Part shown: in pieces, positions 16,445-23,317 of the stretch
How the letters are laid out: every line of letters starts with the position of its first letter
Numbering within the stretch: position 1 is the first letter of the stretch
Assembly: GCA_964580585.1 (NCBI GenBank)
Contig: CAZOKZ010000046.1
Coordinates: 1 to 35,490 of the forward strand
Length of the DNA: 35,490 nucleotides
Origin: CAZOKZ01 sp964580585
Lineage (GTDB): Bacteria > Sumerlaeota > Sumerlaeia > SLMS01 > JAHLLQ01
Reading direction: 5' to 3'
Notes under the pieces: model-generated
Databases searched by the model: none
Seen by the model: the letters and a program-made list of their open reading frames with translations, nothing else
Told to the model about the DNA's origin: nothing
Made by a program: the position numbers and the translations under genes

Positions 16445-16778
16445 AGTCACCGTCGATTCCTGAGACAAAATTGGGTTAAGGAACTGCACTCACCGCCGAA
16501 ATAAATCCAAAACGTGTGTCGTAATGACCCGGTTGCGGGGTAAAAAAGGGGTCTGGGGTACTAGGCAGCAACCGCAATGCCCAGATGAAAATCACGGGAG
16601 AAATGCATTACTCCAAAAGCGTGAAGGAAGTTCATCGGGACGGGGCCCAAATCCGGGGCATCACGATGAAAAGTTGGATTTCCGAACGACCACGGAGATT
16701 CGATTGCGTTCCATAGCGAAATATGGTTCCAAGATTGCGATGGAGCTTACATCCTTGCCCCAGGAGGCGAGCTGGGCC
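16445..16778. other. 334-base divergent region between dnaJ and the Crp/Fnr gene
   Basis: The region must hold both promoters. I see a G-rich plus-strand stretch around 16536-16560 and the strong AGGAGG of the Crp/Fnr gene at its right end, but no clear promoter boxes, repeat or RNA structure. An in-frame extension of the Crp/Fnr gene to 16524 is open but its sequence is not protein-like. Confidence 0.5.
16762..16767 (+). promoter_or_regulatory. Ribosome-binding site that fixes the Crp/Fnr start
   Basis: AGGAGG lies 11 bases before the ATG at 16779. Neither of the earlier in-frame starts (16740, 16524) has a comparable site. Confidence 0.75.
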
Positions 16779-17486
16779 ATGCCGCAACGAGCCGTCGAAC
16801 TTGAAAATTTAAACCTCTGGCATTTAAAACAATGCCCACTGTTCACTCGCCTGACACCGGATGAAATCGGGGCTATTTTTCATGCGTCACAAATCGTTTC
16901 ACTCGGCGAGAACGAAATTGTTCCGGCTCCGTTGGTCAACGAACCAGCGCTTTGGATCGTCAAACGCGGTCATGTGAAGCTGGCTTATGTGGACAGCGCC
17001 GGACGCGAAGCCACGGTGTTGATCCTGAGCCCGGGCGATATTTTCGGCGCGTTCGACGAAATGGCACAGGATTACGGCGAGCATTGTCGAACGATGACCT
17101 CGGCCTGTTTGTGCCGGATTACGCGCAGCAAATTCGACGGGCTCGTCAAAAAATACCCGGACCTTGCATTCCAGGTCACCAAGGCCAATTTCGACCGCAT
17201 TCACCGTCTGCAAATCCGCATGGCCGAGCTGTTGATGCGGCCCGTCGAGGAACGATTGGCCATCACGCTTGTTGATTTGGACAAACAAGTTGGCGAACCG
17301 CACGAACCCAACGGGCGATTGCTGGCGTTGCCGCTCACCCACCGGGATTTGAGCCTCCTGATCGGGAGCAGCCGCGAAATGGTGACGCACGTCATGCGGC
17401 GATTCCGAGCACAAGGGCTGGTGGATACGCTCCGCAAACAGATTGTCATCAAAGACCTGGAAGCACTGAAAAGCATGACCACCTAA
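16779..17486 (+). CDS. Crp/Fnr-family transcriptional regulator
   Basis: The 235-residue regulator has an N-terminal cyclic-nucleotide-binding fold (about 20-140: LWHLKQCPLFTRLTPDEI, LWIVKRGHVKLAYVD, LSPGDIFGAFDEMA) and a C-terminal winged helix with recognition region LPLTHRDLSLLIGSSREMVTHVMRRF. The Arg-Glu pair of the Crp recognition helix is present (SREMVTHVMRR). The effector loop lacks the Arg-Ser of cAMP-binding Crp and no N-terminal cysteine cluster of Fnr is present, so the signal is unknown. The stop codon TAA forms the first three bases of the inverted-repeat element at 17484-17611. The gene is divergent from dnaJ and may be cotranscribed with the small gene at 17641. Confidence 0.92.
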   Translation: MPQRAVELENLNLWHLKQCPLFTRLTPDEIGAIFHASQIVSLGENEIVPAPLVNEPALWIVKRGHVKLAYVDSAGREATVLILSPGDIFGAFDEMAQDYGEHCRTMTSACLCRITRSKFDGLVKKYPDLAFQVTKANFDRIHRLQIRMAELLMRPVEERLAITLVDLDKQVGEPHEPNGRLLALPLTHRDLSLLIGSSREMVTHVMRRFRAQGLVDTLRKQIVIKDLEALKSMTT

Positions 17487-17611
17487 GGACGTTTCCAAAG
17501 GCGCAATCTCGGTGTTGCGCATCGGACTCGAACTCTCGCAACGTAGCGCTGCTACGCTTTGGTCGTTCTCGCCTCGCGCGCCTTGATCTTTCACCTTTGG
17601 AAACGTCCTTA
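17484..17611. repeat. 128-bp element with perfect 18-bp terminal inverted repeats
   Basis: TAAGGACGTTTCCAAAGG (17484-17501) is the exact reverse complement of 17594-17611. Inside lie two more hairpins, GCGCAA/TTGCGC (17501-17520) and CGTAGC/GCTACG (17542-17556). It fills most of the gap between the Crp/Fnr gene and the gene at 17641, and its first bases supply the TAA stop. No T run follows, so it is not a standard terminator. It may be a small non-autonomous mobile element or a structured RNA. Confidence 0.8.
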
Positions 17612-17640
17612 CCACTTCACCGTATCCCGGAGCGCTCTCG

Positions 17641-17991
17641 ATGCAGAAAAACCGCCAGACCACCGTTCCTTCGCGCGAAGAGTTGTTCGGGTTCTACTAC
17701 CTGGGTTTCAATCCAGATGGCGATTATAAATTCCCGAACGCCAACCACGTGGCGGGTTATTATCGTGTCGGGCCGGAAGCCGTGATGCGGTGGTTGGAAG
17801 AATATGGTCTGCACCCAAGCAAGGTATTGCGCCAACAGGTGGAATTGTCGCGCCTGCAAGTGGACCTGCAGTTGGAGGCGGGGAATTTATCGCTGTTGGG
17901 TTTGCAAGAACGCATCGCGGAAATTTTAGCAGAAGTCGATGGCGCCGCGCCGGGGCGCAAACCTTGGGAAGAAGACGACGGGCCAATTTGA
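17641..17991 (+). CDS. Small conserved-looking protein of unknown function
   Basis: The 116-residue acidic protein is soluble and has no recognised motif. The first half is aromatic (FGFYYLGFNPDGDYKFPNANHVAGYYRVG) and seems to be a compact domain with a short helix PEAVMRWLEEYGLHP. The second half is a long amphipathic helix (about 60-100). The ATG has GGAG about 10 bases upstream and codon use matches the neighbours, so the gene is credible. It follows the Crp/Fnr regulator on the same strand after the inverted-repeat element, and may be cotranscribed. Function unknown. Confidence 0.75.
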   Translation: MQKNRQTTVPSREELFGFYYLGFNPDGDYKFPNANHVAGYYRVGPEAVMRWLEEYGLHPSKVLRQQVELSRLQVDLQLEAGNLSLLGLQERIAEILAEVDGAAPGRKPWEEDDGPI

Positions 17992-18115
17992 GAAACGGTC
18001 TCTGAAGGCTAAGAATATTTAGAGCATTTTCCAATTTTGTATCGCCGGAATTTGAAATGCAATCTTCAAAGAATCTGGTGATTCGATAGCTTGCCGGAGC
18101 ATTTTGGATATCAAA

Positions 18116-18245
18116 CAAGCCTGAAAGGCTTGGAAATTCGACAGCCCAAAGCAGAGTGCTTGCCCGTCGCACGTCAATGCGTGCGCGGGCGAAGTGCGTC
18201 GCCCTGGGATACGGAAGCAATTGGTTCGAACCCTGAATGGGTTCC
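18116..18245 (-). repeat. Palindromic dispersed element, copy B (inverted)
   Basis: Read on the minus strand it has GAACCC/GGGTTC, then CCCAGGGCGACGC, an inner stem, then CTTTGGGCTGTCG and finally CAAGCC/GGCTTG (18116-18132). This is the same order as copy A at 14475-14580. It shares its first hairpin with copy C. Confidence 0.7.
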
Positions 18246-18367
18246 ACAATAAAGAGCAAACTGCTTATCGCACACTTTCAGCGTGCGGATTCAACTGCCT
18301 GCTTACCCAGGGCGGCGCGCTTCGCGCTCTGCCCTGGGCTGTCGGATATGGAATCCCTTCGGGATTC
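18228..18367 (+). repeat. Palindromic dispersed element, copy C
   Basis: Hairpins in order: GAACCC/GGGTTC (18228-18245), CGCAC/GTGCG (18270-18287), ACCCAGGGC...GCCCTGGGCT with inner GCGCGCTTCGCGC (18305-18340), and GAATCCC/GGGATTC (18351-18367). GCGCTTCGCGCTCTGCCC, followed by CTGTCGGATAT, closely matches copy A. Confidence 0.75.
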
Positions 18368-18500
18368 AAAAAACGGAACACCAATCGATTACACCTTATT
18401 GGAAATTGCTCTAACGTAAAGGCGCAAAGCATCGGAAAAGAAAACTCTATTCCCTGGGATCGCCAATCTCCCGATTGGCGCATAAGATTATCAATCAAGT

Positions 18501-18716
18501 TTACCGCATCCGCTCCAATTCAAAGACCTCATCCACCGATTTGCCCAAGGCCTCAGCGATTTGCAACGCCAGCAGAAGTGTCGGGTTGTAGTTTTCCTTC
18601 TCCAATGCAATGATTGTTTGACGTGTTACACCAACACGATCTGCAAGATCCTGTTGAGTCATCTGCTCCGCTGCCACGCGAAATTCACGTACTCGATTTT
18701 TGATCCTTAAATTCAG
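18501..18716 (-). CDS. Xre/Cro-CI-type HTH regulator, probable CTG start
   Basis: The frame encodes a 71-residue protein with a textbook HTH_3 domain: IKNRVREFRVAAEQ, then MTQQDLADRVGVTRQTIIAL, EKENYNPTLLLALQIAEALG and KSVDEVFELE. Such 65-75-residue regulators usually repress their own operon, which often includes a small membrane protein, as here. No ATG, GTG or TTG gives the full domain. A GTG at residue 14 would remove the first helix. A CTG at 18716 has GGAG exactly seven bases upstream and is proposed as start. The gene overlaps the end of the membrane-protein gene by 32 bases, so translation is coupled. An 18-bp operator-like palindrome lies upstream of the pair. Confidence 0.85.
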   Translation of the reverse strand: MNLRIKNRVREFRVAAEQMTQQDLADRVGVTRQTIIALEKENYNPTLLLALQIAEALGKSVDEVFELERMR

Positions 18717-19128
18717 AGACTTTCTCCGCGTAGTAGCTGGTAATCGTGATCAATAAATAAACCAATGTGACCACCAATCCAAATCCCAGACAAGCTGCTG
18801 GCAGAAAAATTACGGGAATTTGCCCCGAAACGCCAAACTTTAAAAACAGGCATCCCCCCACAGTGCCCAATGCTAATATAGCGACGGAATACGCAAGCAG
18901 CATTGCTCGATTGCGGATTTCTTTGTCGCGCTCATCGTTAAGCACACGTCCCGATTTCGATTCCTTTCGATGCCACCACGCCATTAGAACGGCGTTTCCC
19001 AAAAAAACCGATGATACCAACCAGATTGTTTCGAATGAACCTGATACCCGATAGAGGATGAACGCCAATACACCAAAAATGACGAAAGATACCGCTGTGG
19101 ATACGGCTTCTTTTTGCTGAAGATTCAT
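18685..19128 (-). CDS. Four-helix membrane protein paired with the HTH regulator
   Basis: The 147-residue protein has four probable membrane segments (about 10-27, 34-50, 77-95 and 105-130) with a charged cytoplasmic loop (HRKESKSGRVLNDERDKEIRNRA) between the second and third. The NDERDKEIRNRA loop resembles DUF2178/DUF3796-type membrane proteins found next to small Xre regulators in bacteria and archaea. Start: ATG with a strong GGGAGGAAGGG site. It is the first gene of a two-gene operon with the HTH regulator at 18501-18716. Its role is unknown; the regulator pairing suggests a stress- or growth-controlled unit. Confidence 0.85.
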   Translation of the reverse strand: MNLQQKEAVSTAVSFVIFGVLAFILYRVSGSFETIWLVSSVFLGNAVLMAWWHRKESKSGRVLNDERDKEIRNRAMLLAYSVAILALGTVGGCLFLKFGVSGQIPVIFLPAACLGFGLVVTLVYLLITITSYYAEKVSEFKDQKSST

Positions 19129-19169
19129 TTCCCTTCCTCCCTGTACAGCGTGTTTACTCTACGTCTCGA

Positions 19170-19187
19170 TGTAAAGTACACTTTACA
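19170..19187. promoter_or_regulatory. Operator-like palindrome upstream of the membrane protein/HTH operon
   Basis: TGTAAAGT-AC-ACTTTACA is a perfect inverted repeat with a two-base centre, 42 bases before the ATG at 19128. Its size and symmetry suit an Xre-type dimer, so the HTH protein encoded two genes downstream is the likely binder. The promoter itself is not clearly seen. Confidence 0.7.
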
Positions 19188-19249
19188 TACAAACACGGGC
19201 TTGCATTCCTGGCAAGAGAAAACTCCGGGAGTATATCGTAGAATAATAT

Positions 19250-19285
19250 AAACGGTTCTGGTTTGGAAAACGGTTCTGGTTTGGA
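19250..19285 (+). repeat. Perfect tandem duplication of 18 bases
   Basis: AAACGGTTCTGGTTTGGA occurs twice without a gap. It is followed (19290-19335) by CGCGTCCCTTTGCGCCTTCG and CGGCTTTGCGGTGAA, a word pattern of dispersed intergenic repeats. No gene lies between 19129 and 19340. Confidence 0.8.
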
Positions 19286-19340
19286 ACTTCGCGTCCCTTT
19301 GCGCCTTCGCGGCTTTGCGGTGAATCTTTTTCTCCGTCCC

Positions 19341-20267
19341 TTACGGCTGCTCGGCTTCCATCAGGAGCCATTTCAGGACGTGCAATTTGTCGGTGTACGA
19401 ATCGTGGCTGCGCGGGAGGTCTTGCATCAGGAACAATTCCGCTTCGGCTTCTGCCATCATTTCCATGATATTTTTTGGGTTGTCGGGGTCGAATTGCGAC
19501 ATGCCGTAATGACCGATTTGCTTCAGGTCGCCCAATTTATCTTCGAGCCGTTGGCGGATAACCACGTCACTGCCCACGTCGCCGCTATTGATGGCCAAAA
19601 TTGCGTAGCTGTTTTCCGATAAACGCGTAATCATGTCGCTGACGCGGAAGCTCTGGTTGAGCACTTTGCCGATGCCGCGCGGCAATGTGGCGCGCACATT
19701 GTCGCCCAGCAGGCTGAAGAGGTCTTTCATCTCTTCGAGTCGATAAACGATCAGGTGGTGTTTGGTGCGATTACGACGCGAGATTTCGAGTTCTTTTTGC
19801 GAAACGTGCAGGAAAAACGAGCGGCTTTCGAGGCCGGACGGGCCGTCGCGAAAAACTTGATTTTGCAAAATCCGTTGCGCGTGGTGGCGTTCGATCGAAA
19901 ACAGAATCGAGCGCATCAAGATAACCGAATTGATGTGGCCCTTGAGCAAAAAATCCTGGGCTCCGTGGCGAATGGCCTGAATGGCGGCTTCCATTTTGTC
20001 TTCGGCGCTGATAATAATGACGGGGGTTTGCGCCGCCATCAGCTTCAGATGCTTGAACGTTTCGTCGGCACGCGAATCCGGGAGCACCAAATCCATCAGG
20101 ATCAGGTCGAAATCGTTCTGGGTCAGTTTATCGACCCCTTCCTGGAACGTGGCGCACCAGATGATTTCGTGGGGGAATTCCTTGGCCTGGTTCAGCCAGC
20201 CGCGAATCAGACCGGCGTTTACGGGATTCTCCTCGATGCAAAGTATCGTTGTCGGGGAAACGTCCAT
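19341..20267 (-). CDS. Response regulator with degenerate GGDEF domain
   Basis: The 308-residue protein has a CheY-like receiver (about 5-125) with acidic EE at strand 1, phosphoacceptor D59 (LILMDLVLPDSR), and K109 in DFLLKGH. The second half (about 150-280) keeps the GGDEF-domain layout: DGPSGLESRSFFL in place of D-x-LTGLxNRR, a helix, then VSDMITRLSENSYAIL. The GGDEF signature itself is replaced by LSENS, so no cyclase activity is expected. It may instead bind c-di-GMP or GTP or act by protein contact. The start at 20267 fits the receiver's beginning; an ATG at 20303 adds 12 histidine-rich residues. It follows the carbonic anhydrase gene by about 155 bases on the same strand. Confidence 0.88.
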   Translation of the reverse strand: MDVSPTTILCIEENPVNAGLIRGWLNQAKEFPHEIIWCATFQEGVDKLTQNDFDLILMDLVLPDSRADETFKHLKLMAAQTPVIIISAEDKMEAAIQAIRHGAQDFLLKGHINSVILMRSILFSIERHHAQRILQNQVFRDGPSGLESRSFFLHVSQKELEISRRNRTKHHLIVYRLEEMKDLFSLLGDNVRATLPRGIGKVLNQSFRVSDMITRLSENSYAILAINSGDVGSDVVIRQRLEDKLGDLKQIGHYGMSQFDPDNPKNIMEMMAEAEAELFLMQDLPRSHDSYTDKLHVLKWLLMEAEQP

Positions 20268-20422
20268 GGCGATGGTTGTCCGTTCAGGGTGATGATGCAT
20301 CATGCAAGGCTATTGAAGGCAAACAGACAAGGGGAAGCAACGAAGAAAATCGCCAAACGCTCCCGAAAGATTCAATCGTCACGGGCGCCATTGCCTGCTT
20401 CACCAAAACCGCCAAACGTCTC

Positions 20423-21058
20423 TTAGTCTGTGTGGAGCGTGTAGATATCTTTCAATTGATCGGGGCCTGAAATGCAGCAATCCAGGTCTTTCAGCAATCC
20501 GTTTTCGAGCCCATAAACCCAACCGTGCACGCAGATTTTTTCCCCGCGCGCCCATGCGTTCTGGACGATGGTGGTATGGCAAACGTTGTTGACTTGATGG
20601 ACAATATTCAGCTCGACCAGTCGGCGATAACGCTTTTCGAAATCCCCGATTTGATCCAACTCGCGCTGGTGTAGCGAATACACGTCGCGAATGTTCCGAA
20701 GCCAGTTATCGGCCAGCCCGACCTGGGGTTTATCCATCGCGGCGCGCACACCGCCGCATCCGTAATGCCCACAGACGATGATGTGTTTGATTTTCAGATG
20801 ATCGACGGCGTACTGGATCACCGACAAGCAGTTGAAATCGGTGTGAACGACCAGGTTGGCGATATTGCGATGGACGAAGAGTTCACCCGTTTGCAATCCA
20901 ACGATTTCGTTCGCCATCACACGACTGTCCGAGCAGCCAATCCACAGATAATCGGGGTCCTGCCCCTTGGCTTTGGAGAGAAAGTACTCGGGATCGGTTT
21001 TGATTTTGGATTCGGACCACTGGCGATTGTTTTCAAAGAGCTTCTTCAGTTCGCGCAT
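20423..21058 (-). CDS. can: Beta-class carbonic anhydrase
   Basis: The 211-residue zinc enzyme interconverts CO2 and bicarbonate in the cytoplasm. The ligands and catalytic residues sit exactly where E. coli Can has them: C42, D44 and R46 in GCSDSRV, H98 and C101 in CGHYGCGG. The rest (LFVHRNIANLVVHTD and LRNIRDVYSLH) is also typical of the Can/SulP-type beta class. The start has only a weak GGAAAA site. It is divergent from the TPR gene at 21439. Confidence 0.97.
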   Translation of the reverse strand: MRELKKLFENNRQWSESKIKTDPEYFLSKAKGQDPDYLWIGCSDSRVMANEIVGLQTGELFVHRNIANLVVHTDFNCLSVIQYAVDHLKIKHIIVCGHYGCGGVRAAMDKPQVGLADNWLRNIRDVYSLHQRELDQIGDFEKRYRRLVELNIVHQVNNVCHTTIVQNAWARGEKICVHGWVYGLENGLLKDLDCCISGPDQLKDIYTLHTD

Positions 21059-21438
21059 GTCGTTTTCCGTTCAACGGGGGGATTTGAACTTCTTGCAACA
21101 ATTTCGAGAGGCCCGGAGAAAATTTCGTGCCGATTTCACCGGCGCCTGTGGGTCTGATTTCTTGCCGATAAAACCAGAGGGAGGCAAGACGCAATCGAAC
21201 CCGGAAAGGCGCAGGTTGCTCGGAAAGCGGCAAATTCGACGAATGCTGCTTGTGCTCCCTGCAAAATCCTCGTAAATATTTTTCGTTTGAATAACAGATC
21301 GTCGGGCAACCGGAGAATCGAATTCACCCGGGGTGAAATTTCCCACTGCCCGATGAATAGTCAGGCAGTCTGCTCGTATTAAGATTTAGATTTGCATCAC
21401 TTTGTCATCAATGCTCCCGACCACGCGAGGTCTTTGGC
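21059..21438. other. 380-base divergent region, no gene
   Basis: The region holds the promoters of the carbonic anhydrase gene and the TPR gene. A 15-base palindrome TTCACCC-G-GGGTGAA (21323-21337) stands 101 bases before the TPR start and could be an operator. No other structure was seen. Confidence 0.5.
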
Positions 21439-23256
21439 ATGAAAACGGAATCGAAGGCGCATTCGCTGACAACCTACCTCACCGAGTGGGAAAAACTCTA
21501 TCGTGGGCGCGTATTCGCACTGGCCCGCATGGAACTTTACAACGCGTCGGAGGATTATCCCGAACTGGCAGAGGTGTGGTTTCTGAAAGGCATGACTGAA
21601 CTGGCGATGCACGATACGTCTCGCGCGCGCGAGAGTTTCGACAAGGCATTGGAAATCATAACGCGTCCCGGCAAAACGTGGACCCCGCAAATAGGGAAAA
21701 TGTTCTACCGTATTCCCGAAAGTCTTGCCTTGATCATCGACGAACTGGACGCGAAAACGCTGACGTCGGCGCCTCCGGACCCATTTTTATGGCTCAATGA
21801 TCCGCTGTCCATCAAGGGCGTGACAGCGTTGGCCGGCTTGGAGAATAAACCTCTGGGCCGCGTCGAGCCGTTGGTTTCCTACGAAGCCCTTGGGCCCATT
21901 GGTTCGTTCCACGGAAGTCAATTCGCGGGAATTATGCGCGATGAGTTACCCCCGATTCGCATTCAACGCGATTCGATGGATCAATTGCTGGGCAAGGATC
22001 GTAATATCCGGATCGAACGAGGCCGCATTATCATCATCGATCCGTCGGTAAAAATTCAACGCGATCAAATCGGCATCCAGTCAGATACTGCGATGCCGCA
22101 ACCGGCGGCTCCGGGGAATTCCCGACCCTTCACGCCTGCCGCCCGAACGGAATTCCCCAAACCATCGCAGTCGTATCCTGCTCCCACATCGGAAGTAAAA
22201 TTCCAGCCGCAAAAACCAGCGCCTCCGTCACCCAAACCATATACCCCACCCTATCGCCCATCCAAACCCGCTGTGGCAGCAACCGCCGCTGCGGCGACCT
22301 CTGCGGCTGCGGCTTCCGGGGCAGCCAGTGACAAGTGGGAACTATGGGAGAAGGGAATTTACGAACTCATCGGCAAGGGCAAAGGGCACGATGCCCTGAA
22401 CCAGGTCGGTGAAGCGTTGCAACGCTTTCCAACAAGCGCACGGCTGAATGAGCTGAAAGCCGAAGTGCTGCAAAACCAGGGACGGTACGAGGAAGCGGTC
22501 CATGCGTACATGGAAACGTATCGCCAGGCAATGCAAGCCGGGTCCCAGGAGCGCGCACATCGGGCGCTGCAAAACGCCACCGAACTGGCAAAGGAAAACT
22601 CCGACCTGCTGCTCGATATCGGCTCGCTGGCCGTTTCGCTCGGATCAGTCGGAATGGCAGTGACAATCGGTAAGTTGGCCGCCGATGTGTATCGCCGTCG
22701 GGATGACCGCCCCAAGCTGATGACAGTGCTTAAAAAAATCCAGGAGTGGGCACCGGGCGATTCCAGCATTTTGAGCGAGCTGATGAGCCTGGAATTAAGC
22801 AATCCCAGTGGTTCTCTCAAAGTGGGAGCTCCCCCCCCGCCGCAATATCATCAGGCATCCGTCGGTCAACCTTCTCCGCTGGCTTCAACCGAGGAATATC
22901 AACGCACGGCGCCCCCATCGCACCGGACTCCCGTTCAACCGCGCACGCCTTACAACACAAACGCGGACTCCGATATGAAACGCCGGGCCGAACGCGCCAT
23001 GCGCGGCGAGTTCAACAAAACACAAGCCACGACGGAAACACCGGACGCGGGAACGGCACTGCTGGGATTTGCTATCGTCGCGATGATTGTCACAGTGTTC
23101 TGGCATACTATCTGGCCAGGAGCGATTGGCGCTTTTTTCACGCATTCCTATATCAAACAAATGGAAACCAAGGCCTCGGATAAAAGCCATATGGCGGCAA
23201 AAATGGCGAAGGTATTGTTTATCATTACCGCCATCATGGGGTTAATATTACCCTAG
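21439..23256 (+). CDS. TPR and proline-rich membrane protein of unknown function
   Basis: The 605-residue product has an N-terminal helical part with one or two TPR-like units (about 10-75). It continues through a middle region with repeated RIQRD/KIQRD words, a low-complexity Pro/Ala linker (about 215-300), and a second TPR block (about 305-450). After another proline-rich linker come two hydrophobic segments at the C-terminus (about 540-562 and 588-604). There is no signal peptide, so the TPR parts are probably cytoplasmic and the protein is anchored at its C-terminus. Such proteins usually scaffold complexes. The ATG has GAGGT eight bases upstream. No family name can be given. Confidence 0.85.
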   Translation: MKTESKAHSLTTYLTEWEKLYRGRVFALARMELYNASEDYPELAEVWFLKGMTELAMHDTSRARESFDKALEIITRPGKTWTPQIGKMFYRIPESLALIIDELDAKTLTSAPPDPFLWLNDPLSIKGVTALAGLENKPLGRVEPLVSYEALGPIGSFHGSQFAGIMRDELPPIRIQRDSMDQLLGKDRNIRIERGRIIIIDPSVKIQRDQIGIQSDTAMPQPAAPGNSRPFTPAARTEFPKPSQSYPAPTSEVKFQPQKPAPPSPKPYTPPYRPSKPAVAATAAAATSAAAASGAASDKWELWEKGIYELIGKGKGHDALNQVGEALQRFPTSARLNELKAEVLQNQGRYEEAVHAYMETYRQAMQAGSQERAHRALQNATELAKENSDLLLDIGSLAVSLGSVGMAVTIGKLAADVYRRRDDRPKLMTVLKKIQEWAPGDSSILSELMSLELSNPSGSLKVGAPPPPQYHQASVGQPSPLASTEEYQRTAPPSHRTPVQPRTPYNTNADSDMKRRAERAMRGEFNKTQATTETPDAGTALLGFAIVAMIVTVFWHTIWPGAIGAFFTHSYIKQMETKASDKSHMAAKMAKVLFIITAIMGLILP

Positions 23257-23261
23257 AAAAA

Positions 23262-23291
23262 ACCCGCCCTTCGGTCTGAAAGGCGGGGGTC
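23262..23291 (-). terminator. Intrinsic terminator of the FHA-GGDEF gene
   Basis: CCCGCC and GGCGGG pair around TTCGGTCTGAAA-type loop sequence, and on the minus strand the stem is followed by TTTTTTC. It stands 27 bases beyond the stop codon of the gene at 23318. Confidence 0.75.
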
Positions 23292-23317
23292 GTATCATCA
23301 ACTCATTTTGATTTTCG

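Larger units (their letters stand above)
17992..18500. other. 509-base repeat-filled intergenic region
   Basis: The region lies between the gene at 17641 and the end of the HTH gene. It is made up mainly of two head-to-head copies of the palindromic element (18116-18245 and 18228-18367). The rest (17992-18115 and 18368-18500) shows no gene; a short run of ATTGGCG-type words near 18465 forms a weak hairpin. Confidence 0.7.

Noticed and set aside
16524..16778. N-terminal extension of the Crp/Fnr gene
   Set aside because: The extra residues are low-quality sequence, and the AGGAGG site points to 16779.
18221..18250. GGTTCGAACCC resembles a tRNA T-loop
   Set aside because: No acceptor, D or anticodon arm can be formed around it; it is the first hairpin of the palindromic repeat.
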